Shown piece by piece: positions 1 to 9,849 of a DNA stretch of 64,000 bases; the first letter of the stretch is position 1, and each line of letters starts with the position of its first letter. The notes beneath the pieces are model-generated. The model was not told the DNA's origin and searched no databases. It worked only from the letters and a program-made list of their open reading frames with translations. Position numbers and translations under genes: made by a program. Source of the DNA: Tetradesmus obliquus (lineage: Eukaryota; Chlorophyta; Chlorophyceae; Sphaeropleales; Scenedesmaceae); assembly GCA_030272155.1 (NCBI GenBank), contig CP126192.1, positions 1,336,501 through 1,400,500 on the forward strand, read 5' to 3'.

Positions 1-81
1 GCAGGCAAGGCCGCCATCACACCAACCAGAGGTGCTGCCAGTAATAGCAGCAGGCGCTCGTTTCTTATGTGCACAGCTCAC

Positions 82-647
82 CGCAGAGCGCCGCTGAGGT
101 GGACTTGCCCCGCCTGGTGGTCAGGCCCGGCCCGTACGCCGCACAGGCCTTGCGGTCAAACGCGGTCCTGGCAGCGGGTGCCACGTAGTGCCGTGCCGGC
201 TGGCAGATGAAGCCGGGCTCACAGGGGGAGCAGCTGGGGCTGGCTGCACTGCTGCTGCGGTTGAAGTAGAAGCCGGCTTCGCAGCCTGCAGGAGGCACGG
301 CGGAGGGGTTGAACACAACGTAAGCTGGCAGCTATTGTTGTTCTGCTGCTGCTGCTGCTGCTGCTGCTGCGGCGGCGGCGACGGTAGCAGACATACCCCA
401 TATCCAGTTCGGCGCCAGCCGCAGTAGTGCCATGTACTCGCACAGACCCCTCAACAGGTGATGCAGGGCTGCTGATGTAGGCCCTGCTGCTGTTGCTGCC
501 ACTCACCGCACTGCCCTGTGTTGGGCCCCGCCAGCAGCGGCACCATGACGCCTGCACACTTGCTGCATAGCGCCTTGCCACTAGCAACTGAGCATTTGCC
601 TGCGAGGCAAAAGGGGCCGCAGGTGGGCGCTGCCAGCAGCACGCGCC
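82..647 (-). CDS. Cys-rich GCC2/GCC3-like protein, partial (two exons)
   Basis: Two consecutive minus-strand exons are readable: 507-647 and 82-324. The first ends TGC G|GTGAGT. The second starts after CCAG and rejoins in phase (G|CT), giving GQCGAYVVFNPS across the junction. The second ends TGC G|GTGAGC at 82, so the gene continues beyond the left edge. The upstream acceptor TTCACAG at 648 means at least one more 5' exon exists that I could not identify. The product is Cys-rich with spaced pairs such as CEAGFYF, CSPCEPGFICQP and YGPGLTTRRGKS, which resemble the GCC2/GCC3 (ephrin-receptor-like) modules common in large algal extracellular proteins. That family suggests a secreted or cell-surface location. 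No signal peptide, membrane segment or catalytic motif is visible in this piece. Family and function are tentative. Confidence 0.5.
343..370. repeat. (CTG)n microsatellite
   Basis: About nine CTG units followed by GGC units. They lie in the predicted intron of the Cys-rich gene, where the minus strand reads CAG close to the acceptor. Confidence 0.85.
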
Positions 648-2540
648 CTGTGAAGGCAGGCAGCACGCCAGGCAGTGAGCAGGCAGTGCGGCACATGCTG
701 ACGTGGTTTGTATGCAGCTGGCTTTTACTGCTTGTGCAAGGGTCCACTGCAGCTGCCAAAAAAGAAAAAACTGCCTACCACCAGGCTGCACCGGCATAGT
801 GAAAAGTCTGCCCACTGGGCAAATGACGCTGCAGCAATCCAGTGCTGATAACGGCAGCTGCAGTAATGACTGGTATGCGTTGAGCAGATGAATCAAGTGT
901 GTGTGCTTATTGCTGTGTGCATTTACCAATACAGATGTGTGGATGTTGTGGCAAAAAGTGACAGGTTGCTTGCCCCATCAGCCTGACCCAGCATGATGCG
1001 TGGGACATGCATTGCTCAGGCGAGGGAAGCCATGGCAAACAGACAGGGCGCAGCAACCTGCCAGGCCCCTCTTTGGAGGAACTGGCATCCTTGGCCATAT
1101 CACCTACTCTGGTCGATCAATCTTGTCCTAAAACTCCATCTCTGCTTACCTGCTGCTCCCACCGGCAGTCTAGCTCCCTGTGCAGCCACATTTGGGGTGC
1201 AGAGCAGCAGCAGTAGCAGCAGTAGTGGCCAGTCCAAGATGAACGGCTGAAGGCTGTCGGCGTTCCATGCTTTCGGATCGGTGTTATGATGCCGTGTCGG
1301 ACGTATGCTGGGCCCCTGGGCTAGCATTGGGCAGGCCGACGGCTCAATGCCACTGCTGTCACTGCCATGGAAAACCGGTTCCATGCCTGTGCTTTGCTTT
1401 CATGATCACGAAAAAGGCTTTAGCAATTTCCAGGGGCCCGACTGTGCGAGTTGGTAATTTGATTACTACTTACGAAACCGCCTCAAGGTGAACATAGCAG
1501 GGAACTTCTCGGCTGGCTACTGCGCTCGTTAGGTGCAATAAACCCACTTTTAAACGATTAATATGTCGTTGCGGCATGAGCGAAGGGAGCTGTCATGCAC
1601 ATGTGGCTACTTCAAGTGAAGCGTGTTGCGGGACCTGGTGCCACGGTGATCAAAGCTGTCCAGTGTTCAACGTCAACGCAGATCCAATTATACTAGGTAT
1701 TTTAACTACTACCAATGATTGCCGGCAGAGGTCAGCGGGCTGTCGTCTGTGCTGGTGCATGCAAGCAGCACAACAGTCGCCTACACCAGCGTTGTCCTTG
1801 TGAAAATGTTGTAGCACATCAGTGTTATTCACGCATTGAACAAACAAGAATTGCCTAATGCATACCAAGTTTTCATTCAGTTGTGATGGCGCCTGAGATG
1901 ACCGTCAGAAACTCTGTCTGATACTCTTTCGCAGACAGCAACCAGTGGTGTATAGAGTTACAGCGTGGTATAAAATTGGTACAATGTGCAAGCAGGTCAA
2001 TCATTCCAAGTATAATGCAGCATAATGAGTACTCACATGGCTAGAAGTGGTCCACAATGTTGAAAAAACATATGGAACGGCTCCAGGATGTCAAAGAACC
2101 GAGGTGAGTGCTTAGATTTACACCTTCAGACCAATAGTTGCTGCTTTTCTAGCAGTGCTACATCATGCTGCAGAACACCATGCACGACTTGTGTCACACA
2201 ACAGTGTTACACAATGGGAAGACAGCCCAATGATGCACACTGATAGTGCAAGCAACAACTGACGACTTTGTTGCAGGCCCTGGGCAGCACATACAGCCAA
2301 CAGCGGATGGGCTAGGGCAGCTGTCATCATATGATGACACCAATATGCATATTGGATTCATGACTGATGAAGTCAGACCATGCGCCTCACGCACAAGCGC
2401 CATCGTGTGCACACATTATCCACAGCATATGCTCGCAGCATTGAAGCCTGCGGGCCGTGCAGGCCACGGCCACATCAAGTCCTAGGCCACAGCACGTCGC
2501 TCACACCACAGTTCACTGCAGCCAGCGCCGCTAACACCCT

Positions 2541-2569
2541 GCAGCAGCAGCAGCAGCAGCAGCAGCAGC
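2541..2569. repeat. (CAG)n microsatellite, intergenic
   Basis: A pure run of about nine to ten CAG/GCA units that is not part of a convincing coding exon. Confidence 0.85.
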
Positions 2570-3228
2570 GCTAGCATGCCTGCCAATGCAGGCACTGTGC
2601 GGGCTGCGCAGGTGCAAGTACGGCTGCAGCATCGCAAATCATACATACAGGCGCAACAAGTTCGTCACCACAATACATACCGCCACCCCCCTTTCACCCA
2701 GATAAAACAAGGCTAGGCAGGCTGCAGCAAGCACAGCTGCAACAGGGGTAACTGCCCGTAGCAGTGCCTCGCCTCCAGCCAGCCACCATGCACCCCTAAT
2801 ACATAGCCCTGCAAACAAGTCCAAGCAGGAAGTCTCTGAAACGTACAGTCATCGTCACAGCAGCCCGGACCGCTGCAGCAAAGGCAGCAGCCCCTGCCAG
2901 CACAAAAGCTTGCTGGCACACAACACCTGTGGGTGTGAATATCCCAAGTTCTAGGCTACAGTACATTACACAGGCTGCACTGCTGCCGCAGCCTTTCCCC
3001 ATTCGTCAACATGCAACACATACACTAGTTGGCCCAGCCTCAACTTTCCATGCACCCCAGGACAACTGCCACCCGCACGCAGGCCGGTAAACCACAACTA
3101 CGATTTGCTTGTCAGCGCCCTGACTCCCCGCCGCCATGCAGGCAGCCCCAGGCACCCAGCTGCCAGCAGAGGGCGCAGGATGCCAACACCACAGCACGCA
3201 CAGCACCTCATGCTGCTGCAGGGTGGCT

Positions 3229-3233
3229 TTACA
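3229..3233 (-). terminator. Candidate TGTAA poly(A) signal of the HMG-box-like gene
   Basis: TTACA on the plus strand is TGTAA on the minus strand, about 220 nt downstream of the stop at 3451. A second TGTAA lies at 2966-2970. TGTAA is the usual poly(A) signal of green algae. Which one is used cannot be told from sequence. Confidence 0.35.
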
Positions 3234-3450
3234 AAGCACACCCAAGCAGCAGCAGCAAGCAGGCCAGCCACAGCCATGCAGCAGTAGCGCAAAGGACCAC
3301 ACCCAGCCAAGGCCTCAGCATGCTGGCTGCACAGCAAGCAGCAGCAGTGACAGCTCCGCTGCTGTTCAACGCCGCCTGCAGCCAGCCGCGCCCTGGCCTC
3401 ACACCACAGAGCAGCGCTGCGCCCCTGGCTGGGCCAGCTCTGCTGCCAGT

Positions 3451-5610
3451 TCAGTCCGAGTCCTGCTGCTGTGCCTTGTCGTGCTTGTGCTTCTTCTTCT
3501 TCTTGTCTGTTGTGGGGGCCGCGTCGCCCTCAGGCTTGTGCTTCTGCAGGCACGGCAGCAACCACCAGCACAGCCAGCAGCCCAGCGGCAGCACTTCAGC
3601 ACAGCAGAACAAAGAAAGCGCATTGCGAGGAGCAGGGCGTGCTGCCAGAGCCTGAGACAGCGTAGCAGACACTGCATGTGCATGCTGAGGTGCACTGCCA
3701 GCAGCCGTCTACGCTGTAAGCAGCGCCCGCGTTAGGCACATGCACAGGAGGCTACATATGAACTACGAGAACCATGCAGCCGCAGAACCCTGCCAGCCCC
3801 CGCACCTTCTTCTTCTCCTTGTCCTTCTTGTGCTTCTTGGCACTCTTCTCCTCGGTGCCGGGCGCTGCAGCAGGCGCTGCTGCTGCTGCTGCTGCTGGCG
3901 CTGCTGGCGTTGCCTTCTTCACTGGCTTGGCCTTGGCGCCGCCCGATGCTGCGCCGCCGCCTGCTGCTGCTGCCGCTGCGGCAGCCACCTTGGCAGAGTC
4001 CTTGTACCTGCAGCGCGGCAGCAAGAACAGTGTTTTGAAGCCGTTGGGCGCAGCTGCTTGTGTTTGCTGCATACCTGGGTGTCGCAACGCCGGCCTCAGT
4101 AGCAGCAAATGCCTTGCTGACCGCACCAGCATTGGTTGAAAAGCCATAGCACCTCAGGCAGTTGGTGGCCGGCAGATGCAACAGGTAGCGCATCCGTTGC
4201 TGGTGTGCTGCCTCCGCTCACTTGTGGTACACCTCCATGAAGGGGATGGGCGCCAGCCCCGCCTGCCGCGCGTGCGCCGCCAGCGCCTCGCTCAGGTTTG
4301 GCGCCTCGCCCGCGTCCATGCCCGCGTTGAAGGAGTCCCTGCGCAGCAATTGGTGGCACCAGAGTGGCAGCAGCAGGAGGCAAAGTCGCGTGACGCAACA
4401 GACACCAGCCGCCCGCAGCACCTAGCTACCATTGTGCATGGGGGTGGTCAGACCGTAGGACGATTCGGCATAGCTTCCAACCAGGTCACATGGTGCTGCT
4501 GCTGTTAGTGCCCTAACGTGTCATGGTCTGCGCATGCGCAGCTCTGTCTCCCTCAGCTGCTGTAGAAGCCATGCACAGCGCTCACTTGATGGCGTTGAAG
4601 CGCGCCACGATGTCCTCACGCAGCTCCTCAGGCAGCGCCTGCCACAGCCCGCTCACGTCCTGCAGGCTGATGTTGGCGATGCCGGCAGCCTTGAGCACGC
4701 CAAACATCTGCGTCACAAACATGGTGTAGGCGCTGCTGAGGCGCCCCTTCACCTTGACCGCAGTGCCCTTGGCGCGCTTGCGGCTGCCGGCCCCAGCGCC
4801 TGGTAGGGGAGGCAGGCAGGGCAGCACAGCACGAACCAGCGGTGGCAGCAACAGGTTGTACACATAACTACGGGCATGGCATTACACTGTTAGACATTCA
4901 TGCAGCCGGCACGCAGTTGTTACCCACGGCCGGTTTGCAGCATGTGGCTGCACGTGCATTTGCATGCTGACAAGCTCCGCATTTTCGATCCACGTGCAGA
5001 TCCCAGCAGGCACATCAGCACATCGGCATGTGCTGCTGCTGCTGCCGCCGGCTCACCCTGCTGCGCCTCCAGCTGCTCCACCAGCTCCGCCACCCTGCTG
5101 CTGGCCATGATGGCGCCCACCATGCCGTCAACTGCCTTCTCGTTGAAGACGGTGCCCAGGCCTGCTTTGAACACCTCCACGATCACGTCACGCGTCACGC
5201 TGGCAGTGGCCTTGACCTTCCCTGCGCAGGCAGCAGGCAAACACTTCAGTCAATGGTGCAGAGGGGGTGACAAGGTTCAACGTGCAGAGCAACATTTTAG
5301 CGGTGCTGCTGCAGTGGGTGCCCTGACAGACCTTTTCCGCCAGTGTGTCATTGCAGCAGTCGAAGCAGCAACACAGTGTGACGAGTCAACAACGAGCAAG
5401 ACAACATCAGTGGCAGCAGTGCAAGCATACTGGCCAGGCAGCAAGGTATGCAGCAGAATATAACCTGTTGTACTTACTCTTCCTCTTGGGGCCTGGAGTG
5501 ACCGTGGCAGGAGTCACTGCTTCTGCTGCAGCTGGCGCCACTGCAGCAGCAGCAGCATCCTCATCCGGACTGCTGCTTGTATCACTGCTGCTGGTGGTGC
5601 TGCTGCTCAT
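3451..5610 (-). CDS. Lys-rich nuclear protein with HMG-box-like segment
   Basis: Six minus-strand exons join in frame: 5478-5610, 5057-5221, 4586-4799, 4222-4338, 3806-4007 and 3451-3543, giving 924 nt and 307 residues. All donors are GTRNG-type and all acceptors AG. The start is the ATG at 5610 (MSSSTTSSSD). The first junction creates the basic run KRKRKVKA. After an Ala/Ser/acidic N-terminus, a helical segment covers roughly residues 45-100. A segment at about residues 110-170, starting GSRKRAKG and containing SSAYTMFVTQMF and LWQALPEELREDI, matches the shape of an HMG box: basic start, S-A-Y-x-x-F, then a helix with L-W-x-A-L-x-E-E. The last third is Ala-rich and then Lys-rich (KKHKKDKEKKK, DKKKKKHKHDK). 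HMG-box proteins bind or bend DNA in chromatin, so a nuclear role is likely. The match is by eye and degenerate. The gene is divergent from the LRR gene. Confidence 0.8.
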
Positions 5611-6627
5611 ACTGGATAGGTTTTTAAATTTATGTTTATACCGCTGGATGATACTGCGAGCTGGGTGACGACGAGGGTGCGTGATGCCGTTCCTGCAGAG
5701 AGGCAAAGGCGGCAAGTAGAATTACAGAGGCACCTTGACCTGTAAAGGATTATATACAGTACACATCCAAGGGTGCGCTACAGTTCAGCCACGAGACGCA
5801 CAGATCACTGTCATGCCCGCCCGCACCTGGTGCCACCGGCTGCTGCTGCCGAACACAAAACTTCCGGAGCTTTGCTGAACCCGCTGACTGCAATGGCGGT
5901 CGCTACACAGGAGATGATAGCACATGCCGACGGGTGTCGTGACTCGCGATGTGTTACAGCAGTACAGGTGGAAGGTTTCAAAGTTCAGGGTGGGGCTAGA
6001 ACAGGTGGAGACATGCTGTGGCAAAGAAACAACGCTGCAGCACGCTTGACCGTAAATTGTTCACTTTTTGGTACCACATTGCAGTCTTGAGACAGACATG
6101 AAGGCAAGATCAGCAGGCTTGAGCATGCGCAGCAGCGTCAGGTGTGCCTGCAGTTTGCCTCCCTGCTTTTCAAGTGGCATATCCTGTTTGTGGTGAACTT
6201 TTGCTTAAGCCCAGGGTCGCACTACACGTAGGGTCACCGAGATGCAATGTCAGGTCAAGCAGGCTGGCCACTTCGGAAGTGGCACTTCCAGCAGCTAGTG
6301 CAATGCATTGTTCACTGGTGCGAACGGCTGCATCTCCGCTTGCAGGCCCTCCTGTGGCTTAACATGGCCTCAGCTCGAGCCTTGCACGTAATGCTCCCTC
6401 GCATCAACACAGTCCTCGGTGCTGGTGGAGGGCTGTTACACCGATCTGCATACCGCGGTATTTTGTCGGCCAGCAACCCTTCAACACGGATTTCTGTGAC
6501 TGTTTCCGTGTAGACGATGTTACAAAGGACTCTTTCACCGCCATCGGCGATCACCGTGTACTGCTGGGGTGTCTTGCCTACAGCTTTGGCACAGCTCGCA
6601 TCTGCGTAAGGGTGCCTGATCTGCATC
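5611..6627. promoter_or_regulatory. Shared divergent upstream region
   Basis: About 1 kb separates the start codons of the minus-strand HMG-box-like gene and the plus-strand LRR gene, so both promoters should lie here. No coding exon is convincing. I could not pick a TATA box or transcription start. Confidence 0.45.
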
Positions 6628-8636
6628 ATGTCAACGTCGCGGACGGCAGCAAAGCGAGGCCGTAACAGACAAGCGCCTGAAGTGCGGGCCGTAGAGGTGA
6701 GCAGCAGGGACCATGCTGTAGCTCTTGATCAAGATGGCAGTAGCATGTGCATAACCATCTCAAGTTACATTCACGACTGCTGTCTGACGGTTGTACAGGT
6801 AAGTTTAGTAGTGGGTGGCACGTCTGCTTGATCTTCTTGTGTGCCACCGCTGCTGCTGCTGGTGGTGGTGCTGCTAGTGCTGATGCTGATGCTGCTGCTG
6901 TCCTGTCACCTGCTTGCACTCATTGCTGCCTTTCCCCACAGGAGGCAGCCACCAGTGAGGTCCCGCTGGCGCTCTCCATTGCCCTGGAGCACCCAACACT
7001 CAGCAACAGCCCTCAGGTGCTGTGTGCAGCTGCTCGGTCCTGCAAGGCCTGGAGGCAGGCAGTGCAGCGCTGCGCTGTGTGCAACACAGAGGTTGTGCTC
7101 GAGCCTGAAAGGCTGCTGCAGCGGCTGGGCAGCTTTGCTCAGTGGTTGCCCAAGCATGCAGCACTTGTTGAGGCCATCTCAGTCTTGGCTGAACAGGCTG
7201 ACTGGGGCGGAGGGCAGGCACTGGCGCCGCACCATGAGGCAGCACAGCAGCTGCTGCAGCGAGCCCTGCAGGCTGCAGCAGGCCGGGCGGATGCTGGCGC
7301 AGCAGCAGCTCTGCCTGCGGGCAGCAATGCAGGCGCAACTAGCAGCACACAGCAGCAGCAGCAGCAGCAGCTACCGCAGCTTGGTTGGCGCCTGACCAGC
7401 TTCACCAGCAACCTGCCAGAGGCGTCAGCGCTGCTGTGTGTGCTGCCAGCCTGCAGCCTCACACACCTGCACCTGGAGCTGCAGTCCTGCGGGGCTGCTG
7501 CGCGGGCCTCAGCAGAGCTCAGCCAGCTGGTGCGCCTGCGGGGCTTGAGGGAGCTGCACCTGCGGGGCCAGCACTACGCTAGCCTGCCGGAGGGCTTCTG
7601 CCTGTCTAGCATTGGCCAGCTCAGCCAGCTGACGGCGCTGGACCTGATGGGTAGTTGGAGCGGCATCAGCAAGCAGCTGCCCGCGCTGCTGGGGCAGGCG
7701 CTGCCGCTGCGTGCTCTGCAGGTGCAAGTAAGGGACATTGATGACATAGCGATTGTCCTGCCCAGCCTAGCGCACCTCACACAGCTGACGATGCTGATCA
7801 GCAGAAGCCCCCTGCCCAGTGCAGCAGGTGCCAGCGTGCTGCCAGCACAGCTGCAGGCCTTGTGCTTGGTCAAGTGCAAGGACCCAGCACCGGTGCTAGC
7901 ACTGAGCCAGCTGCAGCGCCTCACCCTGTGCCCCGACTTTGCGGAGCGGCAGCGAGTGCTTGAGCTGGTGCAGCTTCCAGCACTGCAGGAGCTGCACCTG
8001 GACTACCGCTTTGCAGGGCTGGCCACAGTTACAGCAGGTGATGCGCGAATGTGGGCGCAACTGCCGCAGCTGCGTGGGCTCAGCCTGGATGAGGGCAAGG
8101 GCCCGTCCTCGGCGGCCATCCTGGCCGGTGCAGCAGCAGCTACTCAGCTCACAAACTTGGACCTGAAGCTCACTGCATATCCAACACCAGTGCTGCAGTC
8201 GGACTTCATGCCTCTCTGTGGCAGCTTGACGGCCCTCGGGGGGCTTGAGGCGTTGTCGCTGGACGCAAATTGGCTGATGCCTGGCGATGCGCTGGCGCTG
8301 ACGGCGCTCACTGGGCTGACACGGCTGGTGCTTACTGATCTGCGCGCTGCTGTGGGTAAGTCAGCAGCCACTGCACTGGCGCGCAGCTTGAAGCAGCTTG
8401 AGCTGTTGCACCTGGAGAAGTGCAGTGCGAACCTTGGCAGCGCGGCGTTCCTTGCTGCTGTTGGCCAGCTGAAGAAGCTGAGCTACTTGGGCCTGAAGGG
8501 CAACAGCAGGCTGACGCAGCAGGGCCTAATGCAGCTGACAGGGCTGTCACGCCTGCAGCAGCTGGAGGTGGATAAAGGCGAGAAGCTGACAGACAAGGAC
8601 CTTGGCAGGTTCTGGGCAGCAGTGCGACGGCAGTAG
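6628..8636 (+). CDS. Leucine-rich repeat protein with F-box-like N-terminus
   Basis: Two exons, 6628-6798 and 6942-8636, join in phase 0: donor ACAG|GTAAGT and acceptor CCCCACAG|GAG. The product is about 621 residues. The start is the ATG at 6628. The second exon is also open upstream of the acceptor, so an unspliced start near 6747 is an alternative. Around residues 60-105 (VPLALSIALEHP ... SCKAWRQAV) the spacing of hydrophobic residues and a final Trp-Arg resembles an F-box, which would make it a ubiquitin-ligase substrate receptor; this is tentative. The rest is leucine-rich repeats of the L-x-x-L-x-L type, for example LRGLRELHLRG, LSQLTALDLMG, LKKLSYLGLKGN and LSRLQQLEVDKG. They form a curved protein-binding surface. 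No kinase, NB-ARC or membrane domain is seen. A poly-Gln run sits near 7350. Confidence 0.8.
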
Positions 8637-9511
8637 GATCTGTTTATTGGGACGTTGTGGCCAGGCCTGCCGTGGCACCTCTTGTTAGCAATTGCATCAG
8701 CATATGCAGTGGCTGTTGCACCGAGGTTGACAACGGAAGTCTGGTGCAGGGACAGCAGGTTGGCAATGGGCATCTTGGTTGTCAGCTGTCGTGTTGTTGA
8801 TGAGTTTCATGTGGAGAAGCTTAAGCTGCTAGTGAGCTGCTGTGCAATGTGTCTTCTGATGTGCTGTATGTATCAGGTTGGCATTGGTTGGTTGCGCACC
8901 TGGAATGTGGCGTCATGCTTGTGCTGAGGAAGCAAGCATGCACAGCTGTCACATGGCTGGTTGTGAGGGAAGGCCTGTAGCAGATGGCTCACCAGTGTGG
9001 CCATGGCAGCCGGCAGGATGAGCGAGAACGTGTCATATCAATTGTGGGGCTGGGCGCTAGCGTGCGCTGCGCTGCGACAGACATCAGATGCCACGCCAGG
9101 CGCAGCTGGCTGTTGCGACTGTGGTTCAACTGTGTTGGTGCATCAAGGAGGGCTGCGGGCTGAGGCAGTGGTGAACGTGCTGCGTTCTGGTTGTGTGCCG
9201 CACAGATTGCGCTGTCTTTTTTGTTACCAGGGGGAGCAAAACGCGGTGTCAGCTGACCTGCAGGTGATTTTGCACAGGGGCTGCTTGCTCTGCAACTGGC
9301 AATCATAAGCTCAACTTATCCAACACTTGAGTGCCTGCATGTGTGACTTGAAGTTGAATGTGCCTGCAGCTGAGGTAGCGTGTCAGGTTGATCAGCCTTG
9401 CGTTGCCAGTGGCGGGTTGTTGAATTGGAAGAGGAAGCAGTTACATCATCATCATCATCATCGTGTTACCCATCAAACCATAGCTCACTTCAGATAGGAG
9501 GGTGTGCCAGG

Positions 9512-9532
9512 TGTAACCTGCATGCGATGTAA
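9512..9532 (+). terminator. Candidate TGTAA poly(A) signals of the LRR gene
   Basis: Two TGTAA boxes (9512-9516 and 9528-9532) lie about 880 nt after the LRR stop codon. That distance is long, so the real cleavage site could be elsewhere. Confidence 0.25.
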
Positions 9533-9562
9533 TTTATAAGTTGCATCAACGCCACAAAGTAG

Positions 9563-9567
9563 TTACA
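9563..9567 (-). terminator. Candidate TGTAA poly(A) signal of the ChAPs gene
   Basis: TTACA on the plus strand, about 285 nt beyond the minus-strand stop at 9850-9852. Another TTACA at 9802-9806 is very close to the stop. Confidence 0.3.
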
Positions 9568-9849
9568 TGTGGGGCCTGGCACCAACTTGGACGGTGTGGT
9601 ATTTGGTACTTGGCAACCTGTTTAAACAGCTGTCACCGCGCGCATAATGCCTGCTGGTAATGACCGTTACCATAGCTTGAACTATGCTTGCGTGTGCCGG
9701 CAGCTTTGCTTTGCAGCAACCAGCAGCACACCGGCAGGTACCTGCCGCAACAATGTGCCCACAAAGGAACCACAGCCCCTGCACTGACACCACACTTGGG
9801 CTTACAAGCGTCATGTCAATGCAGTGCTCCCCAAAAGCTGGTGCACCAC

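Larger units (their letters stand above)
648..3450. other. Stretch without a confident gene
   Basis: No reading frame here shows a recognisable domain or a consistent exon series. It must hold upstream exon(s) or the promoter of the Cys-rich gene on the left and the 3' UTR of the HMG-box-like gene on the right. The part from about 1.3 to 2.5 kb is visibly less GC-rich and lacks the CAG-type codon pattern, as expected of intergenic DNA. A short CAG microsatellite lies near its middle. Confidence 0.5.
8637..9849. other. Convergent 3' intergenic region
   Basis: It lies between the stops of the LRR gene (plus) and the ChAPs gene (minus) and should hold both 3' UTRs. TGTAA boxes on the plus strand occur at 9512-9516 and 9528-9532. 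One on the minus strand is at 9563-9567. A short (ATC)n run lies near 9443-9463. No gene is supported. Confidence 0.5.

Noticed and set aside
2639-2824. Hydrophobic minus-strand frame that could be a membrane segment
   Set aside because: No splice partners, no conserved motif, and it lies in an otherwise gene-free stretch.
3029-3655. A 208-codon plus-strand frame
   Set aside because: It overlaps the last exon and 3' UTR of the minus-strand HMG-box-like gene. The composition is that of antisense CAG-rich DNA.
9443-9463. (ATC)n run that would encode poly-His
   Set aside because: It is a short microsatellite in the convergent 3' intergenic region with no open frame around it.
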